DNA from: Bacteroidales bacterium
GTDB lineage: Bacteria > Bacteroidota > Bacteroidia > Bacteroidales > Muribaculaceae
NCBI GenBank assembly: GCA_004557195.1
Contig: SFER01000155.1
Coordinates: 1-9,863 of the forward strand
Reading direction: 5' to 3'
Length of the DNA stretch: 9,863 nt
Position 1 is the first letter of the stretch. Each line of letters begins with the position of its first letter. Both the position numbers and the translations under genes were made by a program. Below the pieces are notes generated by a model. The model had not been told where the DNA came from and searched no databases. It saw only the letters and a list, made by a program, of their open reading frames with translations. Below are positions 1-7,523 of this stretch, piece by piece.

Positions 1-100
1 GTGTGGAATGGCGATGCCTGAATCGGAGGTGGAATTCTCACGAGTTTGTTATTTTTACTAAATTATTTGTCTTATGAATCATGTTTTTCCCATTTTTCCT

Positions 101-108
101 TATCTTTG
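101..108 (+). promoter_or_regulatory. Candidate Bacteroidetes -7 promoter element upstream of the GH43 gene
   Basis: TATCTTTG matches the Bacteroidetes primary sigma factor -7 consensus TAnnTTTG and would place a transcript start near 114-116, giving a leader of about 40 nt. I see no good -33 TTTG at the expected distance; the stretch at 83-98 is only T-rich. Apart from this, bases 1-155 hold nothing I can support. The first 20-75 bases are open in some plus frames and could be the last codons of a gene outside the window, but nothing in them is recognisable. Confidence 0.4.
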
Positions 109-155
109 TGGAATCATAACTAAAAAAACACACTAACCTTTATTTCAAGACAGAC

Positions 156-1883
156 ATGAGAAAATTTCTTTCTGCGGCAATTCTTTGCACAGCATTGGTT
201 TCGGTGGCTTCTACCCACAATCTTAGGATGGATTCCTATTGTAACCCTTTGAATGTAGATTACACCTACATGATTTACAATTCGGCAAATAACATTTCGT
301 ATCGCTCGGGCGCCGACCCCGCGGTAGTGGAGTTTCGTGGAGAGTATTATATGTTTGTAACCCGCTCTCACGGCTACTGGCATTCCACCGACCTGCAAAA
401 CTGGGACTTTATCAAGTCGAGCGACTGGTATCCCCAAGGATGCAACGCTCCGGCAGCCCACAACTACAAGGATTCGGTGCTATATGTGTGCGGCGACCCC
501 TCGGGGTGCATGAGCGTGCTATATACCGACAATCCGAAGTCGGGACATTGGAAAGCTGAGCCGGGTATTTTGTTCGACTTGCAAGACCCCAACCTCTTTA
601 TCGACGATGACGGGCGTGCATATATGTTTTGGGGCTCATCAAATGTGTTCCCGATACGAGGGATGGAACTCGACCCCAAGCGCCGTTTCCTCCCGAAAAC
701 CGATGCCAAAGAACTGTTTGGCCTCGACCTCGATAATCACGGGTGGGAACGCTTCGGCGAGAATCACACCACCGACACCGATTTGGGCGGATTTATCGAG
801 GGACCTTGGCTCACTAAGCACAATGGAAAGTATTATATGCAATATTCCGCTCCCGGAACCGAATTTAATGTGTATGGCGATGGCGTGTATGTAGCCGATT
901 CGCCGATGGGTCCCTACACCTATCAAAAACACAACCCGGTGTCCTACAAGCCCGGTGGTTTTATGAATGGCGCGGGACACGGAAGCACCGTGCTCGGTCC
1001 CGGTGATATGTATTGGCACTTCACATCTATGGCGCTTGCGATAAATGTGGGGTGGGAGCGCAGATTGTGCATGTTCCCGATGGGCTTCGACGATGATGGC
1101 ATGATGTATTGCGACACTCGCTTCGGCGACTATCCCCACTATGCCCCCGCTGTAGCCGGGAAGCGCGGCGATTTCTGCGGTTGGATGCTCCTTTCATATA
1201 AGAAGCCTGTATCGGCTTCGTCGCAAGTGGGCGAACACTCTCCATCCGGGCTCACCGACGAGAAAACCAAATCGTTCTGGCTTGCCGAGAGCAACGATGC
1301 CTCGCAATGGGTTACTATCGACCTCGAATCACCTGCAACGGTGCGCGCCGTGCAAGTGAATTTCCACGACTACAAGAGCGACATGTATGGGCGTTATGAA
1401 AACCTATACCATCGCTACACCATCGAAGGCTCGACCGATGGACTTAATTGGCACACCATTGTCGACAAGAGCAACAGTTTCAAGGACACTCCAAACGACT
1501 ATACCCAACTCGATGTGCCCGAAACTCTGCGATTTATTCGCTATCGAAATGTGAAAATGCCTATGCCTTCGCTAGCAATATCCGAAATCAGAGTGTTTGG
1601 CAACGGAACAGGCAAGGCTCCGCAGAAAGTGAAGTCGCTTAAACTCGTTCGTCAAGCCGACAAGCGCGATATCGCTATCAGTTGGACTCCCGTGAAGGGC
1701 GCACAAGGCTACAACATCCTGTGGGGCGTGGCTCCCGACAAACTTTACAGTTCGTGGATGGTTTATGACAACAACGAATTGTTTATGAAGTCGCTCACAG
1801 TGGGGCAGGACTACTACTTCTGCATCGAGGCATTCAACGAAAATGGTGTTTCCGAGCGCACTCCGGTGCAGCATGTCGAGTAG
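156..1883 (+). CDS. Secreted family 43 glycoside hydrolase with F5/8 type C and fibronectin-III-like modules
   Basis: A 575-residue exported glycosidase, probably removing arabinose or xylose (or a related sugar) from plant or host glycans in the periplasm or at the cell surface. The N-terminus is a signal peptide (about residues 1-19) with no convincing lipobox. The five-bladed GH43 catalytic domain covers about 28-335. Its three acidic residues are visible in family context: Asp54 in SGADPAVV (general base), Asp144 in LQDPNLF (pKa modulator) and Glu215 in GGFIEGPW (general acid). A GHGS motif lies at 274-277. An F5/8 type C (discoidin, carbohydrate-binding) module follows at about 345-482, with the typical WVTIDL and ISEIRVFG segments, then a fibronectin-III-like module at about 490-575. 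The start fits an A-rich leader and an immediate signal peptide. A hairpin terminator follows the stop. No SusC/SusD gene is present in the window. The GH43 subfamily and substrate cannot be read from sequence alone. Confidence 0.9.
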   Translation: MRKFLSAAILCTALVSVASTHNLRMDSYCNPLNVDYTYMIYNSANNISYRSGADPAVVEFRGEYYMFVTRSHGYWHSTDLQNWDFIKSSDWYPQGCNAPAAHNYKDSVLYVCGDPSGCMSVLYTDNPKSGHWKAEPGILFDLQDPNLFIDDDGRAYMFWGSSNVFPIRGMELDPKRRFLPKTDAKELFGLDLDNHGWERFGENHTTDTDLGGFIEGPWLTKHNGKYYMQYSAPGTEFNVYGDGVYVADSPMGPYTYQKHNPVSYKPGGFMNGAGHGSTVLGPGDMYWHFTSMALAINVGWERRLCMFPMGFDDDGMMYCDTRFGDYPHYAPAVAGKRGDFCGWMLLSYKKPVSASSQVGEHSPSGLTDEKTKSFWLAESNDASQWVTIDLESPATVRAVQVNFHDYKSDMYGRYENLYHRYTIEGSTDGLNWHTIVDKSNSFKDTPNDYTQLDVPETLRFIRYRNVKMPMPSLAISEIRVFGNGTGKAPQKVKSLKLVRQADKRDIAISWTPVKGAQGYNILWGVAPDKLYSSWMVYDNNELFMKSLTVGQDYYFCIEAFNENGVSERTPVQHVE

Positions 1884-1908
1884 TGCTTCGGCAAGGTAAA
1901 ATCTTTTC

Positions 1909-1944
1909 AAATCGCCACCTCGGAATGCCTGTGGGTGGCGATTT
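1909..1944 (+). terminator. Intrinsic terminator after the GH43 gene
   Basis: Bases 1909-1919 (AAATCGCCACC) pair perfectly with 1934-1944 (GGTGGCGATTT), giving an 11-bp stem with a 14-nt loop, 26 nt after the stop codon. An A/T-rich tract (GTTATTAATAAT) follows. This separates the GH43 gene from the next gene, which has its own promoter-like site. Confidence 0.8.
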
Positions 1945-1999
1945 GTTATTAATAATGCAATTTTTATGAAAATCCTTTTCTTTTTTCAAATATTTGGTA

Positions 2000-2007
2000 T
2001 AAATTTG
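2000..2007 (+). promoter_or_regulatory. Candidate Bacteroidetes promoter (-7 element) for the secreted protein gene
   Basis: TAAATTTG is an exact match to the TAnnTTTG consensus, 38 nt before the start codon and downstream of the terminator at 1909-1944. The expected -33 region (about 1974-1986) is a T-rich run rather than a clean TTTG. The predicted transcript start is near 2014, leaving an A/T-rich leader of about 30 nt. Confidence 0.6.
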
Positions 2008-2045
2008 CAACCGAACTTAATAATTAACTTTAAAACATATCAGTT

Positions 2046-3719
2046 ATGAAGAAAAATTTACTCGTTACTGCTATTATGGTGTGTGCATCAGCAATGGCTT
2101 GGGCAGCACCTATTCTCCCGAATGCTGTAGTGAAACATTCTCCCGAGAAGATTCATGATGTTACTCTCACTCAGTATCTCACCAACAATGGTGTTGCCGA
2201 GCGCCATGCCGCTCTCAAGTCGGAAGGCGAAACCGTGATTTCCGAGGCTCCCGAAGGCGTCCTCTACGACAATATGTATGCCGTTGCCGAGTCCTATGGT
2301 ATGGGCTGGGGTAGCGTGTATTATCAGCATGTCGATGGCGGTCTCGGCGGTGTGTGCGAAGGCAAAGACGGTGCCGTTTATGTCAAAGGTCTGTTGTCGC
2401 AAGCCTATATTTGGGGTCTTGGCACTCCGTGGGTGAAGTGCGAGAAGGCCGAAGACAACATTATCGTTATGCAAGGTCACCAACTCTATGCAATCGACTA
2501 TGGCGACAACTACTACATCGAAGTAATGAAATACGATGCTGCAAATCAGACTTTTGTTGTTGACCCTGACAAGAAATCGGTGAAGTTTGAGTGGAAAAAC
2601 GGTGTGCTCACTTGGGCAGACAAGGATGAAAACACTATCATCGGTCTTTGCGACGCCACAGGTGGTTGGTTCTACATGGGCGACTGGGACATTCAGTACA
2701 AGGTTTGCAACGATGTCGTTCCCGAAATCCCTGCCGATGCAACAAAAATGGCTCTCAAGATGACATACAACGACGATTGCGACGACCTCACTTCGCTTGC
2801 TACCGCAATGGTTGACGCATACGTTTCTGGTACCGACATCTATATCGACCACTTGAACCCCGAAAACAGATCCGCCGCTATCAAAGGCAGTATCGGCGCC
2901 GATGGCAATATCATCATTGCCGACAAGCAATATTTGGGCATTAACATAACTTACAACTCTCACCTTTATGCCCTCACTGCCAATGCTAAAGTGGAAACAG
3001 AGGGAACAGGCGATGATGCTTACAACTATTTCAACTTCGACAAGGTGTCGAGCATCACAGTTACACCCAACGAATCTTTCACCGAATTTAAGGCTGAATA
3101 TCCCGCTTCTGTTGTTGTAAATGCCGGTAAGGGCGACATCTATTATATCGAGGCTTACATTGCTCCTACAATGACTGTACAGGAAGACAAGGCAATGACT
3201 CCTGCCGACCCGTCGTTCTACGGTATCAGCAACACCAACGAGTTTACCACTCTCCGTGTAGTTGTCCCCACTGTCGATGTCGATGGTAAAGAATTGAACA
3301 CAAACAACTTGTTCCTCAATGTAATCCTCAACGACAAGCCATACACTTTCACAACCGACAAATACATCGGTCTCACCGAGGACCTCACCGATATCCCTTA
3401 CGGATTCTCTGATTCGTATTATGACATCTGGTACTCATCCTCTACAGGCCGCTACACCATCTATTTCTATGAACTCGGATGGGAAAAAGTGGGTGTACAG
3501 ACAATCTACACCAGTGGTGGCGAGACTCGCCGTTCAAACATCGTTTACATCGACTACGCGGCTGGTGTCGAGGGTGTCGAAGCAGCCAAAGACATCGAAT
3601 CCGTTGAGTATTTCGACCTCTACGGACGTAGCATCGAGCCTGCCGACGGCAACTTGGCTATCAAGCGCATCCGCTACACCGATGGCACTGTGAAAGTTGA
3701 AAAAACAGTGGTTAAATAA
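2046..3719 (+). CDS. Secreted protein of unknown function with T9SS-like C-terminal tail
   Basis: A 557-residue exported protein. Residues 1-20 form a clean signal peptide (two lysines, hydrophobic core, cleavage after AMAWA, before AP). The mature part is rich in Asp, Tyr, Gly and Thr and looks all-beta, with no enzymatic motif I recognise. Two segments resemble blocks I recall from other large secreted Bacteroidales proteins: DIYIDHLNP to QYLGI (about 264-298), and the stretch from TEDLTDIPYGF to GVQTIYTSGGE (about 444-493). The last 50 residues (507-557) carry YFDLYGR (522-528) and end KVEKTVVK, like C-terminal tails annotated as type IX secretion sorting or related anchoring domains. This suggests surface delivery, but it is an inference. 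The gene stands alone between its own promoter-like site and terminator. Function is unknown; a structural, adhesive or ligand-binding role is possible but unproven. Confidence 0.8.
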   Translation: MKKNLLVTAIMVCASAMAWAAPILPNAVVKHSPEKIHDVTLTQYLTNNGVAERHAALKSEGETVISEAPEGVLYDNMYAVAESYGMGWGSVYYQHVDGGLGGVCEGKDGAVYVKGLLSQAYIWGLGTPWVKCEKAEDNIIVMQGHQLYAIDYGDNYYIEVMKYDAANQTFVVDPDKKSVKFEWKNGVLTWADKDENTIIGLCDATGGWFYMGDWDIQYKVCNDVVPEIPADATKMALKMTYNDDCDDLTSLATAMVDAYVSGTDIYIDHLNPENRSAAIKGSIGADGNIIIADKQYLGINITYNSHLYALTANAKVETEGTGDDAYNYFNFDKVSSITVTPNESFTEFKAEYPASVVVNAGKGDIYYIEAYIAPTMTVQEDKAMTPADPSFYGISNTNEFTTLRVVVPTVDVDGKELNTNNLFLNVILNDKPYTFTTDKYIGLTEDLTDIPYGFSDSYYDIWYSSSTGRYTIYFYELGWEKVGVQTIYTSGGETRRSNIVYIDYAAGVEGVEAAKDIESVEYFDLYGRSIEPADGNLAIKRIRYTDGTVKVEKTVVK

Positions 3720-3737
3720 TTACGCCACTCCCCAACG

Positions 3738-3763
3738 GAAAAGGACGGCTTGCCGCCCTTTTC
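3738..3763 (+). terminator. Intrinsic terminator after the secreted protein gene
   Basis: Bases 3738-3749 (GAAAAGGACGGC) pair with 3752-3763 (GCCGCCCTTTTC) with one A-C mismatch. Opening the innermost pair leaves a CTTG loop. It starts 19 nt after the stop codon, and the T-rich right arm (TTTTCTCGTTT) provides the U tract. It separates the secreted protein gene from pheT. Confidence 0.8.
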
Positions 3764-3839
3764 TCGTTTAAACACCACGCTATTTGGCTGTAATAGTAGA
3801 AAATCAAGAATATAGGTGGCTCAAATAAAAAATTCTTTG

Positions 3840-3847
3840 TACTTTTG
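3840..3847 (+). promoter_or_regulatory. Candidate promoter (-7 element) for pheT-yebC
   Basis: TACTTTTG matches TAnnTTTG and lies 62 nt before the pheT start, downstream of the preceding terminator. The transcript start would be near 3853-3855, giving a leader of about 55 nt that contains the small hairpin at 3864-3882. No convincing -33 TTTG is seen at the expected spacing. Confidence 0.55.
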
Positions 3848-3863
3848 TAAGATTTTTCACAAG

Positions 3864-3882
3864 TCCCTATTTATGGTAGGGA
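3864..3882 (+). other. Small hairpin in the predicted pheT leader
   Basis: TCCCTA (3864-3869) pairs with TAGGGA (3877-3882) around a 7-nt loop inside the predicted untranslated leader. It is not followed by a U run, so it is not a terminator by itself. A nine-codon mini-ORF, counting the stop, (ATG at 3873, TAA ending at 3899) starts in its loop and contains no Phe codon. It could modulate translation or RNA stability, but a chance fold is just as possible. Confidence 0.3.
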
Positions 3883-3908
3883 ACAAATCAAGAAAATAAT
3901 ACAGAATT

Positions 3909-6311
3909 ATGAACATATCTTACACTTGGTTGAAGCGATATTTGGATTTCGACCTTACACCCGACGAGTTATCTGCCGCCCTCACTTCTCTCGGTCTTGA
4001 GACAGGCGGCATTGAGAAAGTGGAATCGATAAAAGGAAGTCTCAAAGGACTGGTGGTGGGCAAAGTCCTCACCTGTGAGGCTCACCCCGACAGCGACCAC
4101 CTTCATGTTACCACAGTTGACCTCACCGGCAACCCCGACGAGGCTGTGCAGATTGTGTGCGGCGCTCCCAATGTCGCTGCCGGGCAATCGGTTATCGTTG
4201 CCACTCTCGGCACTGTGCTCTACGACGGTGATAAAGAATTTACTATTAAGAAATCCAAGATTCGCGGTGTGGAATCGTTTGGAATGATTTGCGCCGAAGA
4301 CGAAATCGGTGTAGGCAACTCCCACGATGGCATCATCGTCCTCGAAGGCGACCCGAAACCGGGCACTCCCGCTGCCGAATTGTATAATGTTACCGAGGAC
4401 TATGTGCTCGAAGTAGATCTCACCCCCAACCGCATTGATGCCGCTTCCCACTATGGCGTGGCTCGCGACCTTGCCTGTTGGCTTAAGCAAAACGGCTATA
4501 AGTGCTCGCTCAAAAAGCCGGCTGTCGATGCTTTCGCAATCGACAAGCAAGATGGCGGCATCGAAGTGTGTGTAGAGGATACAACTGCATGTCCGCGCTA
4601 TTCGGGTGTTACAATCCGCAACGTGCAAGTGAAGGAATCGCCCGAATGGATGAAAAACCTGTTGCACGCTATCGGGCAGCGCCCCATCAACAATATTGTG
4701 GACATTACCAATTTTATCCTGTTCTCGATGGGACAACCGCTCCACTGCTTCGACCTCGCCAAGGTGAAAGGTGGCAAAATCGTGGTGAAAACAGCCGCCG
4801 AAGGTGCCAAATTTACCACTCTCGATGGTGTTGAGCGCACAATGACTGCCGCCGACTTGATGATTTGCAATGCCGAAGAGCCTATGTGCATCGCCGGTGT
4901 GTTTGGCGGTCTCGAATCGGGCGTTACAGAAAGCACCACCGATATTTTCCTTGAATCGGCTTACTTCAACCCCACAAGCGTGAGAAAGACTGCGCGCCGC
5001 CAGGGTTTGAACACCGATAGTTCTTTCCGCTTCGAGCGTGGCGTCGATCCAAATGGCGAGATTTTCGACAACTACCCCTCGCCGGTGGCTCCATTCCCGG
5101 TGTATCTCGCTTTCGACTATGTAAACCGACTCATCGGTAAGGTAATACCCAAAGATGTGGTGAAGAGCATTCTCGATTCTCTCGAAATCGCAACCGAAGA
5201 GGAGGACGAACAAGGCTTGAAACTCCTTGTCCCCACCTATCGCGTGGATGTTCAGCGTCCTTGCGATGTGGTTGAAGACCTTCTCCGCGTCTATGGCTAC
5301 AACAATGTGGAACTCACCGAGGAGGTGCACTCGTCGCTCTCTTACAAAGGCGCCACCGATATGAAGAACGACATGCAAAATCTCATCTCCGAGCAACTCA
5401 CTGCCTGCGGTTTCAACGAGATGATGAACAACTCGCTCAGCGCAATAGGCTACTACAGCGACTGCACAACCTATCCCGCCGAAAACTGTGTGCAACTCAT
5501 CAACCCGCTCAGCAACGACCTGTGTGTGATGCGTCAAACTCTCCTTTTCGGCGCGCTCGAGAGCCTCGCCCACAATATCAACCGCAAAAACGGCAATTTG
5601 CGCATGTATGAGTTTGGCAACTGCTATCGATTCGATGCCTCGGCTAAGCGCGAGGACAAAATACTCGCTCCATTCAGCGAAAGCACAAAACTTGGTGTGG
5701 CAATGAGTGGAAACAAAGTGGAAGGCAGTTGGCTCGACAAGACCGCCGCTCTTACTCCGTTTGACCTCAAGGCTGTGGTAATGAACATCTTCAGCCGTCT
5801 TGGTATCAGCGAAAATGAAATCACAATCGCCACTACAAGCAACGATGTGATGAGCAATGCCCTCACATTTGCCAACCGTGGCGGTAAGACTATCGGCTTT
5901 ATGGGCATCGTGGCTAAATCGATGCTCAAGAAATTCGACATCGACCAGCCTGTCTATTTCGCCGAACTCGATTGGGATGTGCTTATGAAGATGATTGCCA
6001 AGAAAAAGGTTACATTTGCCGACCTCCCGAAGACCCAGCCGGTGAAGCGCGACCTCGCTCTGCTTCTCGACAACAGCGTCTCTTTCGCCGATGTGAAACG
6101 CGTTATCAGTGCCGCCGAACGCCGTTTGTTGCGCAAAGTGGCTCTCTTCGATGTCTATGAAGGGAAAAACCTCGAGGCCGGAAAGAAATCCTATGCCGTG
6201 AGCATGATTCTTCAAGACCCCGAAAAGACTTTGCAAGACAAGGAAATCGACAAAACAATGCAAAAAATCATCACCGCGCTTCAAAAAGAACTCGGTGCTC
6301 AATTGAGATAA
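3909..6311 (+). CDS. pheT: Phenylalanine-tRNA ligase beta subunit
   Basis: The beta subunit of the cytoplasmic alpha2-beta2 enzyme that charges tRNA-Phe; it binds tRNA and removes mischarged Tyr. The protein has 800 residues. Visible in order: N-terminal part (MNISYTWLKRYL); EMAP-like tRNA-binding OB domain (about 43-152, with CEAHPDSDHL and VCGAPNV); B3/B4 editing region (about 225-385) with QPLHCFD (His279), EPMCIAGVFGG and Glu349 of DIFLES; B5 domain (about 400-470, with VPTYRVDVQRPCD and RVYGYNN); catalytic-like core (about 485-690); and ferredoxin-fold anticodon-binding domain (about 706-800, with PVKRDLALL). Oddity: RFERGVDPN is followed at once by GEIFDNYPSP, so the conserved helix and Gly-Gly turn normally between them (about 20-25 residues) seems to be missing without loss of frame. 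pheS is not in the window. yebC follows 30 nt downstream with no terminator, so the two are probably co-transcribed. The start is supported by the family N-terminus. Confidence 0.96.
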   Translation: MNISYTWLKRYLDFDLTPDELSAALTSLGLETGGIEKVESIKGSLKGLVVGKVLTCEAHPDSDHLHVTTVDLTGNPDEAVQIVCGAPNVAAGQSVIVATLGTVLYDGDKEFTIKKSKIRGVESFGMICAEDEIGVGNSHDGIIVLEGDPKPGTPAAELYNVTEDYVLEVDLTPNRIDAASHYGVARDLACWLKQNGYKCSLKKPAVDAFAIDKQDGGIEVCVEDTTACPRYSGVTIRNVQVKESPEWMKNLLHAIGQRPINNIVDITNFILFSMGQPLHCFDLAKVKGGKIVVKTAAEGAKFTTLDGVERTMTAADLMICNAEEPMCIAGVFGGLESGVTESTTDIFLESAYFNPTSVRKTARRQGLNTDSSFRFERGVDPNGEIFDNYPSPVAPFPVYLAFDYVNRLIGKVIPKDVVKSILDSLEIATEEEDEQGLKLLVPTYRVDVQRPCDVVEDLLRVYGYNNVELTEEVHSSLSYKGATDMKNDMQNLISEQLTACGFNEMMNNSLSAIGYYSDCTTYPAENCVQLINPLSNDLCVMRQTLLFGALESLAHNINRKNGNLRMYEFGNCYRFDASAKREDKILAPFSESTKLGVAMSGNKVEGSWLDKTAALTPFDLKAVVMNIFSRLGISENEITIATTSNDVMSNALTFANRGGKTIGFMGIVAKSMLKKFDIDQPVYFAELDWDVLMKMIAKKKVTFADLPKTQPVKRDLALLLDNSVSFADVKRVISAAERRLLRKVALFDVYEGKNLEAGKKSYAVSMILQDPEKTLQDKEIDKTMQKIITALQKELGAQLR

Positions 6312-6341
6312 TAACATAATCAAAAAAATACATAATAACTT

Positions 6342-7076
6342 ATGGGAAGAGCGTTTGAATATCGCAAAGCAAGAAAGTTAAAAAGATGGGGCAATATGGC
6401 CCGTGTATTCACCAAACTCGGCAAGGAAATCACCATTGCTGCAAAGGCAGGTGGTCCCGACCCCGACACCAACCCACGCCTTAGAGCCTTGATGCAAAAT
6501 GCAAAGGCTGAAAACATGCCTAAGGACACTGTGGAAAGAGCAATCAAGAAAGCAACCGACAAAGATTACTCCGACTACAAGGAAATCGTCTATGAAGGCT
6601 ACGGCCCCTATGGCATCGCTATCATGGTGGAAACTGCTACCGACAACAACACCCGCACTGTGGCTAATGTGCGCAGCTATTTCAACAAACACGGAGGCAA
6701 CCTCGGCACTTCGGGCAGCCTTTCGTTCTTGTTTGAGCACAAATGTGTTTTCCACGTTGCGCCAAAAGAAGGTATCTCTCTCGAAGACCTCGAACTCGAA
6801 CTTATCGACTATGGTGTAGAGGAAGTGGAACTCGACGAAGACGAAATGATAATCAGCGCTCCATTTGAAGAAAACGCCGGAATCCAGAACTATTTGGAAA
6901 GCAATGGTTTTGAGGTGAAAAGCACCGATTTCGTGAGAGTGCCCAACGATGTGAAGGAAGTTACTCCCGAGCAACGCGCGCAAATTGAGAAACTTCTCGA
7001 AAAATTCGAGGAGGACGAAGATGTGCAGAACGTGTTCCACAACATGAAGGAAGACGATACAGAGACAGAGGAATAA
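6342..7076 (+). CDS. yebC: YebC/PmpR (TACO1-like) family protein
   Basis: A full-length 244-residue member of the YebC/PmpR family, close to the usual size of about 240-250. The N-terminal helical part carries the Bacteroidetes form MGRAFEYRKARKLKRW in place of the GHSKW seen in E. coli YebC, then FTKLGKEI (about 24-31) and the PDPDTNPRLR segment (about 39-48). The central part has YEGYGPYG and the strongly conserved NNTRTVANVRSYFNKHGG, followed by GTSGSLSFLF. The tail is very acidic (EEDEDVQ near 225, ending ETEE). The family was long annotated as transcriptional regulators; work on YebC and mitochondrial TACO1 supports a role on ribosomes, helping translation through difficult (proline-rich) stretches. 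The position 30 nt downstream of pheT, with no terminator between, suits a translation-linked role. A strong terminator follows the stop. Confidence 0.95.
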   Translation: MGRAFEYRKARKLKRWGNMARVFTKLGKEITIAAKAGGPDPDTNPRLRALMQNAKAENMPKDTVERAIKKATDKDYSDYKEIVYEGYGPYGIAIMVETATDNNTRTVANVRSYFNKHGGNLGTSGSLSFLFEHKCVFHVAPKEGISLEDLELELIDYGVEEVELDEDEMIISAPFEENAGIQNYLESNGFEVKSTDFVRVPNDVKEVTPEQRAQIEKLLEKFEEDEDVQNVFHNMKEDDTETEE

Positions 7077-7097
7077 TCCCCTCAGTTTCAGGCATAT

Positions 7098-7129
7098 AAG
7101 AAAAGGCGGCTCCGGTGCCGCCTTTTCTT
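7098..7129. terminator. Bidirectional terminator between converging genes
   Basis: AAGAAAAGGCGGC (7098-7110) pairs perfectly over 13 bp with GCCGCCTTTTCTT (7117-7129) around a 6-nt loop. The A-rich left arm and T-rich right arm make it work in both directions. It starts 21 nt after the yebC stop and lies 16 nt past the stop of the small minus-strand gene, so it likely ends both converging transcripts. Confidence 0.88.
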
Positions 7130-7145
7130 GTCTTATGCTCTGGAT

Positions 7146-7505
7146 TTATCGCGCGGCGCGGCGCAGGGCGTCGCTTGCCGAGCGCATACGCGATTCGGCT
7201 CGGTCGCGGGCATCTTCCGCCCATTTCATGTTGCGCTCCATCCTGTCGAGTGCGTCGTCGGCCCAACGCTGATATTGCATTGCTTTCTCAACGTTGCCAC
7301 TCTCGGCATAGGATGCGGCTTGCCGCAGATAACTTTGTGCCGAACTGCTTTCCGACATCGCTGTGCGCATATAGCGGTCGGCATCGGCAAGGAGCGACTT
7401 GGCATCTCGTTCGTAACGTGCGGCATCGCGAGCCTGATAATTGGTGGCGGATGTGGAGACCAGTGCCACTATCACCACAAGAAATAATGCTATACTCCTG
7501 TTCAT
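7146..7505 (-). CDS. Small exported Ala-rich helical protein, function unknown
   Basis: A 119-residue protein with an N-terminal signal peptide or single membrane segment (about residues 1-20, core IALFLVVIVALV). The remainder (about 21-119) is almost entirely charged or Ala-rich predicted helix without proline. Recurring Ala-Arg/Asp/Glu patterns such as RDAARYERDA, DADRYMRTA, KWAEDARDRA and SASDALRRAA suggest a coiled coil or a short helical hairpin. The only likely break is near ESGNVEKA (about 68-75), which faintly resembles a helical-repeat turn. There is no lipobox cysteine. I do not recognise the family; small periplasmic coiled-coil proteins of the DUF4398 kind look similar, but I cannot assign it. 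It starts 18 nt after the frameshifted gene, with no promoter seen between them, so it is probably the last gene of the minus-strand transcript. Start ATG and export signal agree. Confidence 0.7.
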   Translation of the reverse strand: MNRSIALFLVVIVALVSTSATNYQARDAARYERDAKSLLADADRYMRTAMSESSSAQSYLRQAASYAESGNVEKAMQYQRWADDALDRMERNMKWAEDARDRAESRMRSASDALRRAAR

Positions 7506-7523
7506 AATTGTGGATGTTGTCGG

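Noticed and set aside
1909..1944. Inverted repeat considered as the end of an insertion element or a protein-binding operator
   Set aside because: No transposase or matching partner repeat is present, and its position right after a stop codon with an A/T-rich tail fits a terminator.
2088..2963. 291-codon open frame antisense to the secreted protein gene
   Set aside because: It mirrors the coding frame of a gene with a clear signal peptide, promoter-like site and terminator; the antisense product has no motif or export signal.
3873..3899. Phe-rich attenuation leader peptide for pheT
   Set aside because: The only short leader ORF has no Phe codon and no terminator/antiterminator pair follows, so classical attenuation is not supported.
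3969..6323. 784-codon open frame on the minus strand, covering nearly all of pheT
   Set aside because: pheT on the plus strand matches its family from end to end. The antisense frame gives His/Val/Ile-rich protein with no recognisable domain, and its openness follows from pheT codon choice.
6378..7040. 220-codon open frame antisense to yebC
   Set aside because: A shadow of a well-conserved YebC-family gene; its product is unlike any family I know.
7115..7507. Plus-strand open frames of 119-130 codons opposite the small helical protein
   Set aside because: They start inside the terminator hairpin or just after it and give Cys/Arg/His-rich sequence. The minus-strand frame has a proper signal peptide and fits the gene order.
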